The notes under the pieces are model-generated. The model saw only the letters and a list, made by a program, of their open reading frames with translations. It did not search any database and was not told the origin of the DNA. DNA of 64,000 bases from assembly GCA_951799445.1 (NCBI GenBank), contig OX637290.1, positions 28,452,987 to 28,516,986 of the forward strand, read 5' to 3'. Positions 1-10,497 of this stretch are shown piece after piece (the stretch's first letter is position 1; every line of letters starts with the position of its first letter). This DNA is from Pseudisothecium myosuroides. Lineage: Eukaryota > Streptophyta > Bryopsida > Hypnales > Lembophyllaceae. Both the position numbers and the translations under genes were made by a program.

Positions 1-711
1 TTCACAAGGTCACATTCATTTTAAAAAATGACGAAAATTGGGGTAACTCTTTGGATTCATTCTTGAAGGCAAGTTCGGTCCATGCTTGACAATTTTTAGA
101 TCATTTACAATTGTACAACACATAGGAAAAAAATACAAAATAGAAAAAAGTAGAGGATGATTGAAAACACTAAATTGTTAGGAATTTGATGAAGGAATTG
201 AAAAATGCCAGTCCCAATGGTTGTGATGTTGAAATAAAGAATCTTGAAACCCAATATATTTTTTTTTTCCCAGAAATACTGAAATTTGAATTAAACAAAT
301 GACTTTGATTTTTTTTTGGGAGTAAGGATTGAAAAAATACCGTCAAACTAAAAATCCGCTTGAGTTTTGGCTTGGTGATCGGAATGGATTAATGGAATGA
401 TTCAAAGCTTCTTTTGTTTATACAAATCTGAAGAACCAATTTTAAATTTTAATTTTTGAAGCAAGTGATTTTTGAAGACGTTTTCTTGCTGCCTGAGCTG
501 CCCAGAGATAAAAAAAATACTTATCATGCAAAACCTTTCTGACCTTGTAGTTAGATGATATGAAATTATTGGGCCTGATCCGCCGGAAAGCTACTCGGAG
601 AGCACATCGTGTGTGAAAATTTGAAATAATGAAAATAAAAATTCTATGCATAATAAACTATCCAAAATTGATATCTTGCCCAAAAATAGTATTTGGGCCT
701 ATAGGCGTTAA
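1..711. mobile_element. TTAA-flanked MITE-like element, left part outside window
   Basis: AT-rich non-coding sequence that resembles 5016-5720 over most of its length (shared blocks around the CACAAGG start, the TTGTACAACA block and the AAATGCCA-TCCCAATGGTT block). It ends at GGGCCTATAGGCGTTAA, which closely resembles the right terminus of the element ending at 55811 (GGGCCTTTAGGGGTTAA). I read it as the right part of a member of the same TTAA family. Open frames in it are short and unconserved. The 217 bases after it (712-928) show nothing I can name. Confidence 0.5.
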
Positions 712-928
712 AGTGGAGAAAAGAAGTTCTTAAAGACATTATGGAATGCAGTGTTTTGATTTTGAAGATTTCGCACTTGAAATTTTGCAATAGTGAGTTG
801 TGAGCTTTGAATCTGGAAGTTGGAGAATTGTGTTGGTAGTTTAGCCGAGAGGAAATTAAAAAAAAATTTAATTGTCAAAATTTTTTATTATTCATATATG
901 GAAGTGCCAAAGTGGATACAATGAATCA

Positions 929-1861
929 TTAACCCCTAAAGTCCCAAGGCCATTTTTCTGTCAAAAACCACTCAAAACTGCCATTTTTGCTGCGTTCATC
1001 CAAGAACACAAAAAAAATCATTTTTTAAAAATATAACCGTAGGATCTTGTACTTCACTTGTTAAAGATCATGTGGTAAAAGTTTCATGAAGTTTGACCGT
1101 ACGGATTGGAAAATATTAACATTTGAAGTTGGAAAAAGAAGCTTTTTTGAACTGTGGCCTGTAATTTCAGATGATTTTGACCGCCATTTGTGGAATTTTT
1201 TTGCACTATAGACTTTGAATTTAAAATTTTTTATGTTGAATATGTGAGTTGAGAGTCTATAAAAAAAATTTCAAAGAAAAAACACTTGATCTTCATTCTT
1301 TAAAAAATTGTTAAGTAGACGTAGGTCCAAGATTGAAGGAAAAACTAAATCGTTAATAGCTCTTAGACGGGATTGAAATACAATAATCCCAACGGTGAGA
1401 TTGTTTTAGCAAGCGAACACAACATCCTCAAAAAAAAAAAAATGAAAAACTGTGAAAATTGCATTCAGAAATGAACCCTACAAGTTATTTTTTTCAGGAA
1501 GATGCTCTAAGTGCCCCAAAAGTAAGATTGTCCATAACTTTCTCATAACAAATCCAAATGGAATGAATCAAAGCTTCAGATTTAGACAAAAATATATTCT
1601 TTCAGAGAAAAATGTCCAAAAAAAAAAAGTTGACTTTTTGAAAAAATTTTTTTGCTGCCCGCCAAGTTCGGTTTGAGGGTTTTTGTGGTATAACTTTTGC
1701 TCCCGGGCACCAATTGAAAAAAAAATTATATTCCCACGAAGCTTAGCAGTTTCTCTATCTTCACTAAAAGTTTCAAAAAATCACAACAAAAATTCAGCCC
1801 GCAGGTACCTGCCCGAAATCTGATTTGTCCCCCGAGGGGACAATGGGACTTTAGGGGTTAA
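929..1861. mobile_element. Complete TTAA-flanked MITE-like element, 933 bp
   Basis: The ends are perfect 18-bp inverted repeats, TTAACCCCTAAAGTCCCA at 929-946 and its reverse complement at 1844-1861. Both begin with TTAA, so the TTAA can be read as a 4-bp target duplication around a terminal repeat starting CCCC. A second palindrome (TTGTCCCCCGAGGGGACAA) lies just inside the right end. There is no transposase. Internal blocks recur in the element ending at 55811. TTAA target sites with CCC-type termini are typical of the piggyBac superfamily; that assignment is inference. Confidence 0.8.
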
Positions 1862-2155
1862 ATTTTAATATCTTTTGCATTAAATAAGACTAGGGTAATT
1901 CAATGGTAAGATTATTGAAGCCCAAAAAAATGAACCACACAGACCTGTTTCTGTGAAAAAAAAAATTGAAGAAATTGCATTCATCAATGAAATTCTACAA
2001 GTTCGTTTTCTCAAGTGCCTTGAAAATAAGATTGTGTAAAACTATTTGTAACCAATTGAAATGGAATGAATGAAAGATTTCTAGGTAGACAACAGTAGCA
2101 CGAATGGGAAAAAAATCCCCTCAAAAAAACTTCCTTTTGGGCTGCCCTCAGCCCT
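1862..2155. repeat. Fragment of the same TTAA-family repeat
   Basis: This stretch resembles the internal part of the adjacent element (about 1440-1665): the same order of a TTGCATTCA block, a CTACAAGTT block, AAGATTGT, ATGGAATGAAT and a TTGGGCTGCC-like end. No intact terminal repeat is seen, so it is a fragment, possibly the target into which the 929-1861 element inserted. Confidence 0.5.
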
Positions 2156-2266
2156 CCTCTTCCCTATTTTCAGCTTATTTCAGCAGAACTTTGGATTTCC
2201 GGAATGTAGGCACGGTTGCGAAAAAAATTCTATTTCCATCTTTCTACGAACTTAAGAAAACCAGCG

Positions 2267-2470
2267 ACTCCCCGCCGACCGCCCAGTTTGTCGACCGCCG
2301 ACTGTGCCGACCGCCAACTATGCCGACCAGCGATGTGCCGACCGCCGACTATGCCGACCGCGAGCCGAACCCTAATCTGTCACCGCCGTCCGATGCGGCG
2401 GGGCGCTCGATGGAGCGGTCGGGCCGTCCGATTCGGCGGTCGGGGCGACCGCAAACTATAAGAGGGGCGG
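2267..2470 (+). promoter_or_regulatory. GC-rich tandem repeat and TATA-like box upstream of the kinase-like gene
   Basis: An abrupt GC-rich island in AT-rich surroundings. It contains several degenerate copies of TGCCGACCGCCGACTA-like units, then CGGTCGG-type palindromes, and a TATA-like CTATAAG at 2456-2462, about 250 bases upstream of the ATG at 2715. Its position and orientation fit a core promoter for that gene. The short open frames across the island follow from repeat composition and are not called as genes. Confidence 0.4.
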
Positions 2471-2714
2471 ACGGCCAGACCGCTCCCTCACTTTTGCTAT
2501 CCCCCTTGCCTTGTGCAAGCGTGGAGCGGAGAGCTTGGTGGTTTGTCCTCCATTGGCTCCTCTCCTTGGGAAAGCAAGAGTCCGGTTTTGGGGGCCACTT
2601 ATTGCCAATTTTTTTGACAACTTGATTGCAGATTACGTGTACTCCAGAGTGAAGTGAAATCGCGACTGGTAATTTTCATTACCGATTGTAATTAAATACC
2701 GGTAGTTCATTAAG

Positions 2715-4199
2715 ATGCCAAGGGCAAAGAAGGCTGCAAAGAGGCGAGACGGGGTGCAATCAGGGCAACCAAGTATCAAAGAGTTGAAGGAAATTCCCTC
2801 TGATGCATGCAAGAACTTTCTCATCGAATTCACCTTGAAATTCTTTGAGTCTGAAACCACTCTTTCCTTGGACAATAAATACATCAGATACCAAGAGGAG
2901 TGCCCAAAAAAATTCATGGATGATATGTCGCAGAAGATGATGGAAGCCCTTCACGTTCCTGAATGGCATCATGAAATGGAGAAGAAGGGCTTTGTGAAAT
3001 TCCTTCACAACAGGGCGTATGATGCGTTGTGGAATTCCAAAGTGGTTCTCGCAAAATATGTGAAGCAACACCGCGCCGATGATGAAGCCTTTCAAGAAGT
3101 TATCCTCAGAGCTGATTTATTCACGAAGCGGTGCAAGCCATTTGCTAACACGCGCAATAGAAGGAAATCAATGACATGGTGGAATAGCAATGATGGAAAG
3201 GATGAATTGTACCATGGCAGGAGACATCTCATTGCACTTCCAGATACGGCACAAGTAATTGCCCAAGATGATAAAATTATAAAGGGTGGATATGCTACTA
3301 TTCGGAGGGTCCGAATTGAAGGATGTGCTCTTATAGTACCGTTTTGGGAGTTTGCAGCAAAGAGATCTCACCAACACAATAAAAGGCCTGAGTTAGCGAA
3401 GTTGGAACACCTGAACGAATCAATGGCAGTGAGGATTGCGCACCCTGGAGTAATACGTTTTGTTGCAGTGCATGCAACAAGGAATGAAGGGTACTCCTAT
3501 TGGTGGAATGGTGGGACACTGCGAAATATGCTGAACATGGATAATGATTATCCAGACAACATACAGGTTCGGTTGATGTATGACAATCCATCGGAAGCAG
3601 AGGTGATTAACGCTTTCCGCCTCGCTCGATTCAGGAAGAAGCGAACGGAACTTACATGGGCGTTCGTGCACATTATGAATGCAAAGCATGTTGCTGGACA
3701 TCTCCACAATGATATTTCTCCAGACAACATCATGTTTCACTTTCCCGACGATGAGTCACGTATATATGTTGGAATTTGTGATTGGGGCTTAACTAGCTTA
3801 GCTAGTGAACGTCCTAAATCCTTGTACACATTCACATCTGCCATTCAGAGGGATCAAACTTTGACACAGAGGTGGTGGTTGGATCCCAGTAGCGCCTACT
3901 TGCACAAAATTGATGCGAATGAGGACGTCATTCCAAGGTTATCATGTGAAACGGAAGCATATGCGGTTGCTAAAATAGCTCAGAGGATGAACAGGCAGTG
4001 CATGTCCAAGGCTTACACTGCATTGCAGAAGGAAACTCCACAATGCAGCAGATTCGAACACCACACATTGGGACTGGCGTTTCACGAGTACTTACAACGG
4101 GTCATCAGAAAAGAAAGCACTTTGGCTCACGTCGTGAATCGATTCTGCACTACTTTCAAGTTTCCTATGCCCGATGAATATTTCCGGCAATCATACTAA
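2715..4199 (+). CDS. Protein kinase-like protein with altered HRD and DFG motifs
   Basis: Single-exon ORF of 494 residues, intact from ATG to TAA. Residues 1-180 match nothing I recognise; the start is Lys/Arg-rich (PRAKKAAKRR). A kinase fold follows: glycine loop GGYATI at 191-196, candidate ATP-binding Lys in FAAKRS (K216), catalytic loop HNDISPDN at 331-338 (D333, N338) and CDWG at 355-358 in place of DFG. HRD is HND and the metal-binding motif is DWG, so the key Asp residues are kept while neighbours differ. The ~60 residues between the candidate hinge region (WWNGG, 263-267) and the helix before the catalytic loop are unusually long. Activity cannot be judged by reading. It is one of very few uninterrupted genes in the window and may be a host gene or cargo of a repeat family. 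Substrate and pathway are unknown. Confidence 0.8.
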   Translation: MPRAKKAAKRRDGVQSGQPSIKELKEIPSDACKNFLIEFTLKFFESETTLSLDNKYIRYQEECPKKFMDDMSQKMMEALHVPEWHHEMEKKGFVKFLHNRAYDALWNSKVVLAKYVKQHRADDEAFQEVILRADLFTKRCKPFANTRNRRKSMTWWNSNDGKDELYHGRRHLIALPDTAQVIAQDDKIIKGGYATIRRVRIEGCALIVPFWEFAAKRSHQHNKRPELAKLEHLNESMAVRIAHPGVIRFVAVHATRNEGYSYWWNGGTLRNMLNMDNDYPDNIQVRLMYDNPSEAEVINAFRLARFRKKRTELTWAFVHIMNAKHVAGHLHNDISPDNIMFHFPDDESRIYVGICDWGLTSLASERPKSLYTFTSAIQRDQTLTQRWWLDPSSAYLHKIDANEDVIPRLSCETEAYAVAKIAQRMNRQCMSKAYTALQKETPQCSRFEHHTLGLAFHEYLQRVIRKESTLAHVVNRFCTTFKFPMPDEYFRQSY

Positions 4200-4821
4200 A
4201 TATCAGTAGGTTACCAACTTACCGTAATCTATAGAGGTACATAAGTAGGGGACTAGGGGATGAATTTAGATATGAGGATTTATCGTGTGTAGAGGACGTA
4301 GTATGTATGCACATATAATCTATACCAATGTATGTGGAATTGGATATACAATTTGATTTTTTGTGTGTTTTTCAAATTGTAATGAATACAAATGTTTACT
4401 ATACAAATTGTATGCTTTGTGTGGATGAGAAGTGCAGTACTCCTTGTTAATGGATATTGGATTGTCGCGGTTGCATGACAAATAGAGTGATATATGACAT
4501 TTGGATATTTTGAACTTAGGCGTCAAGGGACACATGTGTAGGGTGAAAGGAATATTAGAAAAATTTCAAGATCCGAAAGGCCAGAAAGTGAAGTGTAAAT
4601 TAGGAAGGAAATTTTAATTCATATCATTCAAAAGATTCATAAGGATTGAAGGTTTTTACCATTTCATGGATACAAATCCCCTACCCACAAAAAAATAGGG
4701 TGTGAAAAGAGAGGTAGAAAACGAAAGCAATGATAGTACATAATTGAAGATGAGAAGGTGTCAATGTAAAAAAAATTTTACGCTGCGAAAAGTTTGTTTT
4801 TGAAAAATTGAGGGTGTGAGC
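4200..4821. other. 3' flank of the kinase-like gene, no gene seen
   Basis: AT-rich sequence directly after the kinase-like stop codon, presumably its 3' UTR at the start. I see no conserved ORF, no clear AATAAA-poly(A) arrangement and no structured RNA. Confidence 0.4.
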
Positions 4822-5850
4822 TTAACCCCTAAAGGTTGTTGAGTATATATTCACCCAAAACGTTCCGAAACTGCCATTTCCAAAAAATAACCCAAATTTT
4901 AGAAAGAAAATATTTTAGGACACATATAATCATAGGATCTTGTAGTGAATTGGTTTAAGAAGATGTGGAAAATTTTTCAGAATTTTCCACCATGTATATT
5001 GCAGGGTAACAACATTTGAATCGACAGAAATGTTTTTTAGGTCCGGGCCAAAACCGGACAGCTGCATTTCACAAGGTCTCATTTGTATCGGAAAGTATCA
5101 ATAATGGTGGTTTCATTTGGATTCATTTTCAAGGTGAAGCTGGCTCTGTGCTTGAAAATTTCCAAAACATTAGGAATTGTACAACATATAGAAAAAAAAT
5201 AGCAAACAGAAAGAAGTAGTGAATGATTCAAACCACTAAATTGTTAAGAATTTAATTATATAATTGGAAAATGCCAATCCCAATGGTTATAATGTTGTAG
5301 TAATGTATCTACATTCTTTTTTTTCTTTTTTTCAAAAGATATTGAAAATTAAATTGAATAAAGGATTTTAAATTTTATTTCTGAGCGAGGAATCCAGAAT
5401 TGCCCGCAAACTAGATCACCGCGTACTTCTGATCTCATAAATGAAAAATAAAAAAAATCCAAACCTAAACTTGCATATATAGATCTAGAGAACTAGTTTG
5501 AAGTTTTATTCTTTTTTTAAAGCGATTTTTAAGAATTTTTGAGCTGCCCACCAAGCATTAAAAATCACATATCAATATATCATACAATAACTTTTTAATC
5601 TCTAGGTTAGAAGTTATGAAGAAAAGTTGGACCTTAAAGCTACTCCTCCTGAAAATGCCTTGTGAAAATTTGAACTAAAAAAAATAAAAACTCTGCTTGT
5701 AGTAAGTTGCCCCAAAATGCTATGTTCTCTAAAGACCAAAATGCATGTTCAATGCCTTGTGGATTAAATTGAGACTTTGATAGAAGTCGTAGTATCTTAC
5801 CCAAAATAAGATGGTGTGAAAATAACTTTAAAAAAATGTACAACAACCAT
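4822..5850. mobile_element. Diverged TTAA-family copy, right end not found
   Basis: Begins with TTAACCCCTAAAGG, the family terminus. It then shares blocks with the 929-1861 element (an AAACTGCCATTT block and an ATAGGATCTTGTA-like block) and, from 5016, with the copy at 1-711. No matching inverted terminus is visible downstream; similarity fades near 5720-5850. Probably an old, eroded copy. Confidence 0.5.
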
Positions 5851-6784
5851 ATTGAGACAATGTTATTTTCCCCCCTCCTTGAAAGTAATGTGTAAAAAGA
5901 GGAACTTCTTTTTACACCGATTGAAGTGTCTTTCTACAAAAGTAGGGTGTGATAATAAACCAAAAATGCCACACCTATTAAAATTTCTTATTTTTGATTG
6001 TTCCAAATTGATGATCTTCTCTTCTGGTAATCCAAACTTCTCTATTGTTCTTGTTTGGTTACTTCAACGCAATGGTAGTCGCATTTTCATAGCAAGCAGT
6101 TGCATGACATCGCGGGATGACCTTTGTTTCTAATAACTGTTATTTCTTTCAATGAAAATCAGCACTCTTCAAAATATCCTTAATTCATTTCAATCATTTA
6201 CATCACACCAAGCAATTCTTACCATAGCCAAAACTTCTCAAGGACCCTTACGCAAAATTCTATTTCCACTCAAACACCCGCGTACGTTCATTGTTGAGTT
6301 CCTAGTGACCTAGTCCCATTACTCCTATAACATTCAGTAGCTTGTAAACCAAAAAAAAAAGGAAAAAAAAAAATTCTGTACAATTTGTATGACAAGATTA
6401 TTTGGCTTTGTCACTTTGTGCCTTCTAAGCTTATAAGTTTTTAACTATTGATATTCATTTCTTAAATTTTTTCTCTTAAATATTTGAGTGAAAAATTTAG
6501 AAAACAAATTTAGGAAAATATAACTAAATTTTCATTCATTATAAAATTGGTAAGTGGAACTAGGTTTCAGAATCCCGGAAAAAAAAAAATCATTAATACA
6601 TTTATTATGAAAGTGGAACTTGGAACACATTCAACTCCCTTTGGTTCGGTGTATTGTATCCTTTTTATCAATGGAAATTGTTCATGTGTTTTAAAAGAAA
6701 AAGAAAAACAGAATACAACAATCCCAAAGCTCACATTATTTTAACAACTGATTTAAGGGTTGACCGATATGCTTCAAGGACTTT
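5851..6784. other. AT-rich intergenic sequence with repeat-family remnants
   Basis: No gene is supported. Part of 6470-6620 resembles internal blocks of the TTAA family (ATTTTCATTCATTATAAAATTG followed by a GGAACTAGGTT-like block, compare 55245-55300). The rest is homopolymer-rich and unassigned. Confidence 0.4.
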
Positions 6785-7400
6785 TTGACACCTCGGGTTG
6801 ACGGTTGGGTTTTCGGTCGGGATTTCGGACGGTCAGGTTTTCGGTCGGAGTTTCGGTCGGTCGGTCCGATTTTCGGTCCGGTTTTCAGTCGAGAATTCGG
6901 TCAGTCTGGTTTTCGGTCGAGAATTCGGTCGGTCTGGTTTTCGGTCGTCGGTCGCATTTTCGGTTGGTCCGGTTTTTGGACGGGTTTTCGGTCGGATTTT
7001 CGGTCGGTCCGGTTCTCGGACGCGTTTTCGGTCGGGTTTTCGGTCGGTCCGGTTCTCGGTCGGTCGGGTTTTTTGTCGGTCGGGTTTTTGGTTGGTCCGG
7101 TTATCGGTCGGGTTTTCGGTCGGTTAGTCGGTCGGGTCCTCAGTCGGTTTTTCGGTCGGGTCTTCGGTCGGTTTCTCTCGGTCGGTTTTTCGGTCGATTT
7201 CTCTCGGTCGTTTTTTCGGTCGGTTTCTCTCGGTCGGGTTTTCGGTCGGTCGGGTTTTCGGTCGGTTAGTCGGTCGGGTCCTCGGTCGGTTTTTCGGTCG
7301 GTTTTTCGGTCGGGTTCTCTCAGTCGGTTTTTCGGTCGGTTTCTCTTGGTCGGTTTTTCGGTCGATTTACGGTCGGGTTTTCGGTCGGGTTTTCGGTCGC
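6785..7400. repeat. TTTTCGGTCGG-type minisatellite
   Basis: About 615 bases of short tandem units built from TTTTCGGTCGGG, TCGGTCGG and TTTCTCTCGGTCGG, with strong strand asymmetry (G and T on the plus strand, almost no A). Three plus frames and one minus frame are open for long stretches because the unit lacks stop codons. These frames are composition artefacts, not genes. Confidence 0.9.
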
Positions 7401-7461
7401 GGAATTTACCATGTAGGTAAAAAACATAAAAAGTGAATGTCACAGGACGTTGGGGGGGCAG

Positions 7462-7515
7462 CGTCCCCGGACTTTGGACGTCCGTCCGAACGTCCGAACG
7501 TCCGAACGTCCTGAC
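7462..7515. repeat. Short tandem array of CGTCCGAA
   Basis: An 8-bp unit (CGTCCGAA) is repeated several times in the stretch that follows the minisatellite. The sequence from here to about 10.5 kb is visibly rich in TCCGG/CCGGA words, unlike the AT-rich flank to the left, so it may mark the edge of a different insertion. Confidence 0.6.
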
Positions 7516-8187
7516 AACCCAGGGTCCTCCTTACTACAACGACAGATACCGGACTTCCGGAACTAAGGGAATGACTTCCTAGCTCTCGACCGCTCATGAG
7601 GTTGACTAGCCTTCCGGATGGGTGGAAATATTCCTCTGGCGGTTGCCTATCTCCGCACGGAACCGCCCCTGCGAATTCCGGACTAGCTTCCGGACCACTC
7701 CTTGGTCTCCACCGGATTACCGTACCAACGATTTAAAGGCGCCACTTTCTCACTGCGCAAGTCTAAAAACTCATCCGTAAAACACACTCAGCCTAATCCG
7801 GCAGTCCACGAATCCGGACTCCTCCCCTTGCACACTCTCACTTACACATCCACACAAGTGACTATAGACGCGATACGCAAGAGAATAATCCAACGAGTGC
7901 TTTCCTGAATGCTTCAGATTAAATGAACAAGGAAAAGGAATGACAGGCCAACAAACCGGCCTGCCCTTAAAAACCCACAAAAAGGCAGCCCAAACGGCCA
8001 CCAGAAAAACCGGCCAACGGCCAACTAAAAAGCAAAAAGGCAACGGCCCTGAAGACCGTTCCAGGAAAACTGGGAAACCGTTTAACTCCTAAAAGTCCGG
8101 AACTACTGGACCCACATCCGGAAAATCCGGTTCCGGAACTACCATCCTGGTAAGAATCCTAACTATAATTACGGCTACCCTAGATAG
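7516..8187. other. TCCGG-rich region downstream of the minus-strand ORF
   Basis: No ORF with coding character. Given the orientation of the gene at 8188-10086 this is its 3' flank. It shares the TCCGG-rich vocabulary of that gene and of the upstream segment to about 10.5 kb, suggesting that 7.44-10.5 kb is one unit. No long terminal repeats or inverted repeats were found by eye. Confidence 0.3.
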
Positions 8188-10086
8188 TCACCTATTTCTC
8201 TTAGCCTTCTTTACAGAAGTGCCACCCTGAGATGGCGATCCACCTGTCTTCTGGGGCGGGGTGTTCTTTGTCTTTGACTTGGTCCGGGGAGGCTGCAATT
8301 CTTCTTCCTCCGATTGAGTCGTCTCCTCCTCTTTCGATTCCGGGTCCGTCTCGCTCAGTAGCCGTCGCCCCCTTGGTTTCGGAACAGTAAGATCGATGAG
8401 CTGGGACGGTGGCGGTGTCTGGAGAAAGGGCTGGAGCATGTGAGTGAAACTCACCGGATCCGTCCGAGCTGGGTTCAACACCGTTCCGGGTGAAGCTGGT
8501 TCCCGGAAAGTAGAAGCAACCGGTCTGTCGGGGAAGAGATTTGCCACCGACGCAGTTCTTCCGGCTGGAAAGCCTAGGACAACATCTTTTACCGGAGTCG
8601 AGGCCGCAAACTGCTTTACTAGCGACCTCCTCTTCTGGGCCGATGTTGTTCCGGCTTGTGACGTTCCGGCAATTGTTTTATTCTTTGCCAGAGAAGGATG
8701 GTTCTGTGCCCTTCCCTCTTGGAGATCCTGACCCAGGTCAAAAAGGCCTTGGTCTAACCCCTCAAGCGGATCCAAGTTCCCCAACAGTTGCCGAACTTCC
8801 TTGAGCATTCCTTGAATCCGGACTTCAAAATCTACGAGGATGCTCACCACCTTCGTTCCGGCCACGTGACCATCCTTCACCATCTGATTATTCCAGAGTG
8901 TAGCTCTGGCAAGAATATCCGCCGGATTGTCAAATAGGCTCCTGACATTCCGGACCAGATCGAGGGCTTCTCCCTCCTTTGCTTCAGCGGCCATCCTCTC
9001 TTTCTCCGACCACGCAGCTTGTTCTCGAAACCGGTTCCGTTCTTGCTCCAAGGTCAGAATCCGGTCCTCCAGTTGCTTCACCGCTTCCGGATCTGGCCTT
9101 TCCGTCAACGCCATCAGGATTTGGGTTTCTTCCTTCACACCCAATTTCTCGCACATCTCCCGGATCAGCGTTGACATCCGCTCATTTTGTGCCCTGGTAG
9201 CTAACAGCCATTTGATGGTGGCCTCTAGCTGATCCGTTTCCGGAAGTGGTTCTCGGGGCTTCTCCACCTCCTCGGCTTCTTGCTTCCCCCGCGCACCCTG
9301 ATCAGTTGATTTACGGCGCGTCCCTCCAACGTTTGGTGATGCCTGCTCCGGTTCCGGTTCCTCTTCTTCCGGCTCGAGCTCATCCAGTTCATCTTCCGCG
9401 AGAAGTCCGTACTTTAACAAATTCTCGCCCTTCCGGTATACTGTCATTTCCGGTCCGGCCAGTGCATCCTCGGAGTAATACAGATGGAAAAGATAGGGGC
9501 TAATCGGACTTGACTTTTTGTTTGCGATATTGACCGCTAACTTTTCCACTACGGAGTGAATGATCACTCCCCAACTGACCGGTCTGGGAGCCGGATTCTC
9601 TCTATCTCCCAGCGCTCCGAAAATAGTGTTTGCCACAGTCATTGTAATCTGGGTGGACTTTTCCGGATACAAGATAGGGATGAGGAATGCTAACAATTGC
9701 CCATCCCGGGGACTCTTACAATCACTTGCGGTGTTTCCTTCCTTGGAATCCGCATGACTCCGGAATACCTCCAAGGCGTAAGTGTCCGTCCGGGACGCCA
9801 TTCCGGAACCCCTGCTTGGCGTAAAGTATGCCTTCGCCCTCAACTCCGGAGTCCAGGCCCTAGATCGACCCCTAATCGTCAAATCGAATTGATTACCTAC
9901 TCCGGAAACCAGCTCGTCAATCATCTCTTCACTCCGGACGTTCCATGGACGTTTTACTAATCCTAAACACCCCATGATTTCTAGGTCCTCTTCTAACTCC
10001 TTCAGGCGCTCCGGATCTGATGGGATAACGGGACGTACGCCCCGGGCTGTCACTACCGACCTCCGGGATCGACTCGCTTCCGCCAT
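8188..10086 (-). CDS. Transposon-associated protein with central coiled coil, 632 aa
   Basis: Intact minus-strand ORF. The first ATG in the open frame is at 10086 (MAEASRSRRSVV, context GAGATGG); the frame opens 111 bases earlier but only with a GTG codon, so the ATG is preferred. Residues ~20-200 form a folded domain (from the PSDPERLKELEEDLEIMGCL block to the ISPYLFHLYYSED block), recalling the 'putative plant transposon protein' type often found beside retroelements. That resemblance is from memory and weak. An acidic, Glu-rich linker follows, then a likely coiled coil (roughly 330-400, with heptad-like Leu and many Glu/Arg), and a long Ser/Pro/Lys-rich basic tail ending KKAKRNR. No zinc knuckle, protease or polymerase motif is present. 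Most likely a protein of an uncharacterised mobile element; function unknown. Confidence 0.6.
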   Translation of the reverse strand: MAEASRSRRSVVTARGVRPVIPSDPERLKELEEDLEIMGCLGLVKRPWNVRSEEMIDELVSGVGNQFDLTIRGRSRAWTPELRAKAYFTPSRGSGMASRTDTYALEVFRSHADSKEGNTASDCKSPRDGQLLAFLIPILYPEKSTQITMTVANTIFGALGDRENPAPRPVSWGVIIHSVVEKLAVNIANKKSSPISPYLFHLYYSEDALAGPEMTVYRKGENLLKYGLLAEDELDELEPEEEEPEPEQASPNVGGTRRKSTDQGARGKQEAEEVEKPREPLPETDQLEATIKWLLATRAQNERMSTLIREMCEKLGVKEETQILMALTERPDPEAVKQLEDRILTLEQERNRFREQAAWSEKERMAAEAKEGEALDLVRNVRSLFDNPADILARATLWNNQMVKDGHVAGTKVVSILVDFEVRIQGMLKEVRQLLGNLDPLEGLDQGLFDLGQDLQEGRAQNHPSLAKNKTIAGTSQAGTTSAQKRRSLVKQFAASTPVKDVVLGFPAGRTASVANLFPDRPVASTFREPASPGTVLNPARTDPVSFTHMLQPFLQTPPPSQLIDLTVPKPRGRRLLSETDPESKEEETTQSEEEELQPPRTKSKTKNTPPQKTGGSPSQGGTSVKKAKRNR

Positions 10087-10197
10087 CTCACCGACTGCTA
10101 GGACAATCCGGTGCAATCGGCACCTTCTTCCCTTTCTCTCCCTAACACGCCCTAACTCACCACTCTTTCTTTCTTCTAACGTACCGTGGAAGAGCAC

Positions 10198-10497
10198 GGG
10201 TAAAAGAGACTGAATGAGGCTGGCGGTGGGGTTTAAGTACCTATCGGAACCCTAAGTTCCCGCCGCCAAAAACGTTCCCGTAAGTTCCCTAGCCGGAACC
10301 TAGGCGGTAGGTCCCTACGATCCGGAACTTTCCGGAACTTTCCGGCTTTCCGGCTACGGTTTCCGGCAGACTGCGTAGCCTATTTAGAGTTTTATCTTTT
10401 CTACGTAGAAACTAATTTCTATTTCTAATATCTAAGTCCTAAGTTTGTATTTAACTGCAAAAATTGAAAAAGTTCTGCTACTTTTACCTCCACTAAA
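10198..10497. other. Upstream flank of the minus-strand ORF
   Basis: Contains repeated TCCGGAAC/TTCCGGAA words up to about 10355, then AT-rich sequence. It would hold the promoter of the 8188-10086 gene; I see no convincing TATA box. Confidence 0.3.

Noticed and set aside
2104..2625. 173-codon ORF upstream of the kinase-like gene
   Set aside because: Covers a repeat fragment and a GC-rich tandem island; no coding feature beyond absence of stops.
6785..7443. Several overlapping ORFs on both strands rich in Arg, Ser, Gly, Phe or Lys, Pro, Asp
   Set aside because: They are translations of the TCGGTC minisatellite, which lacks stop codons by composition.
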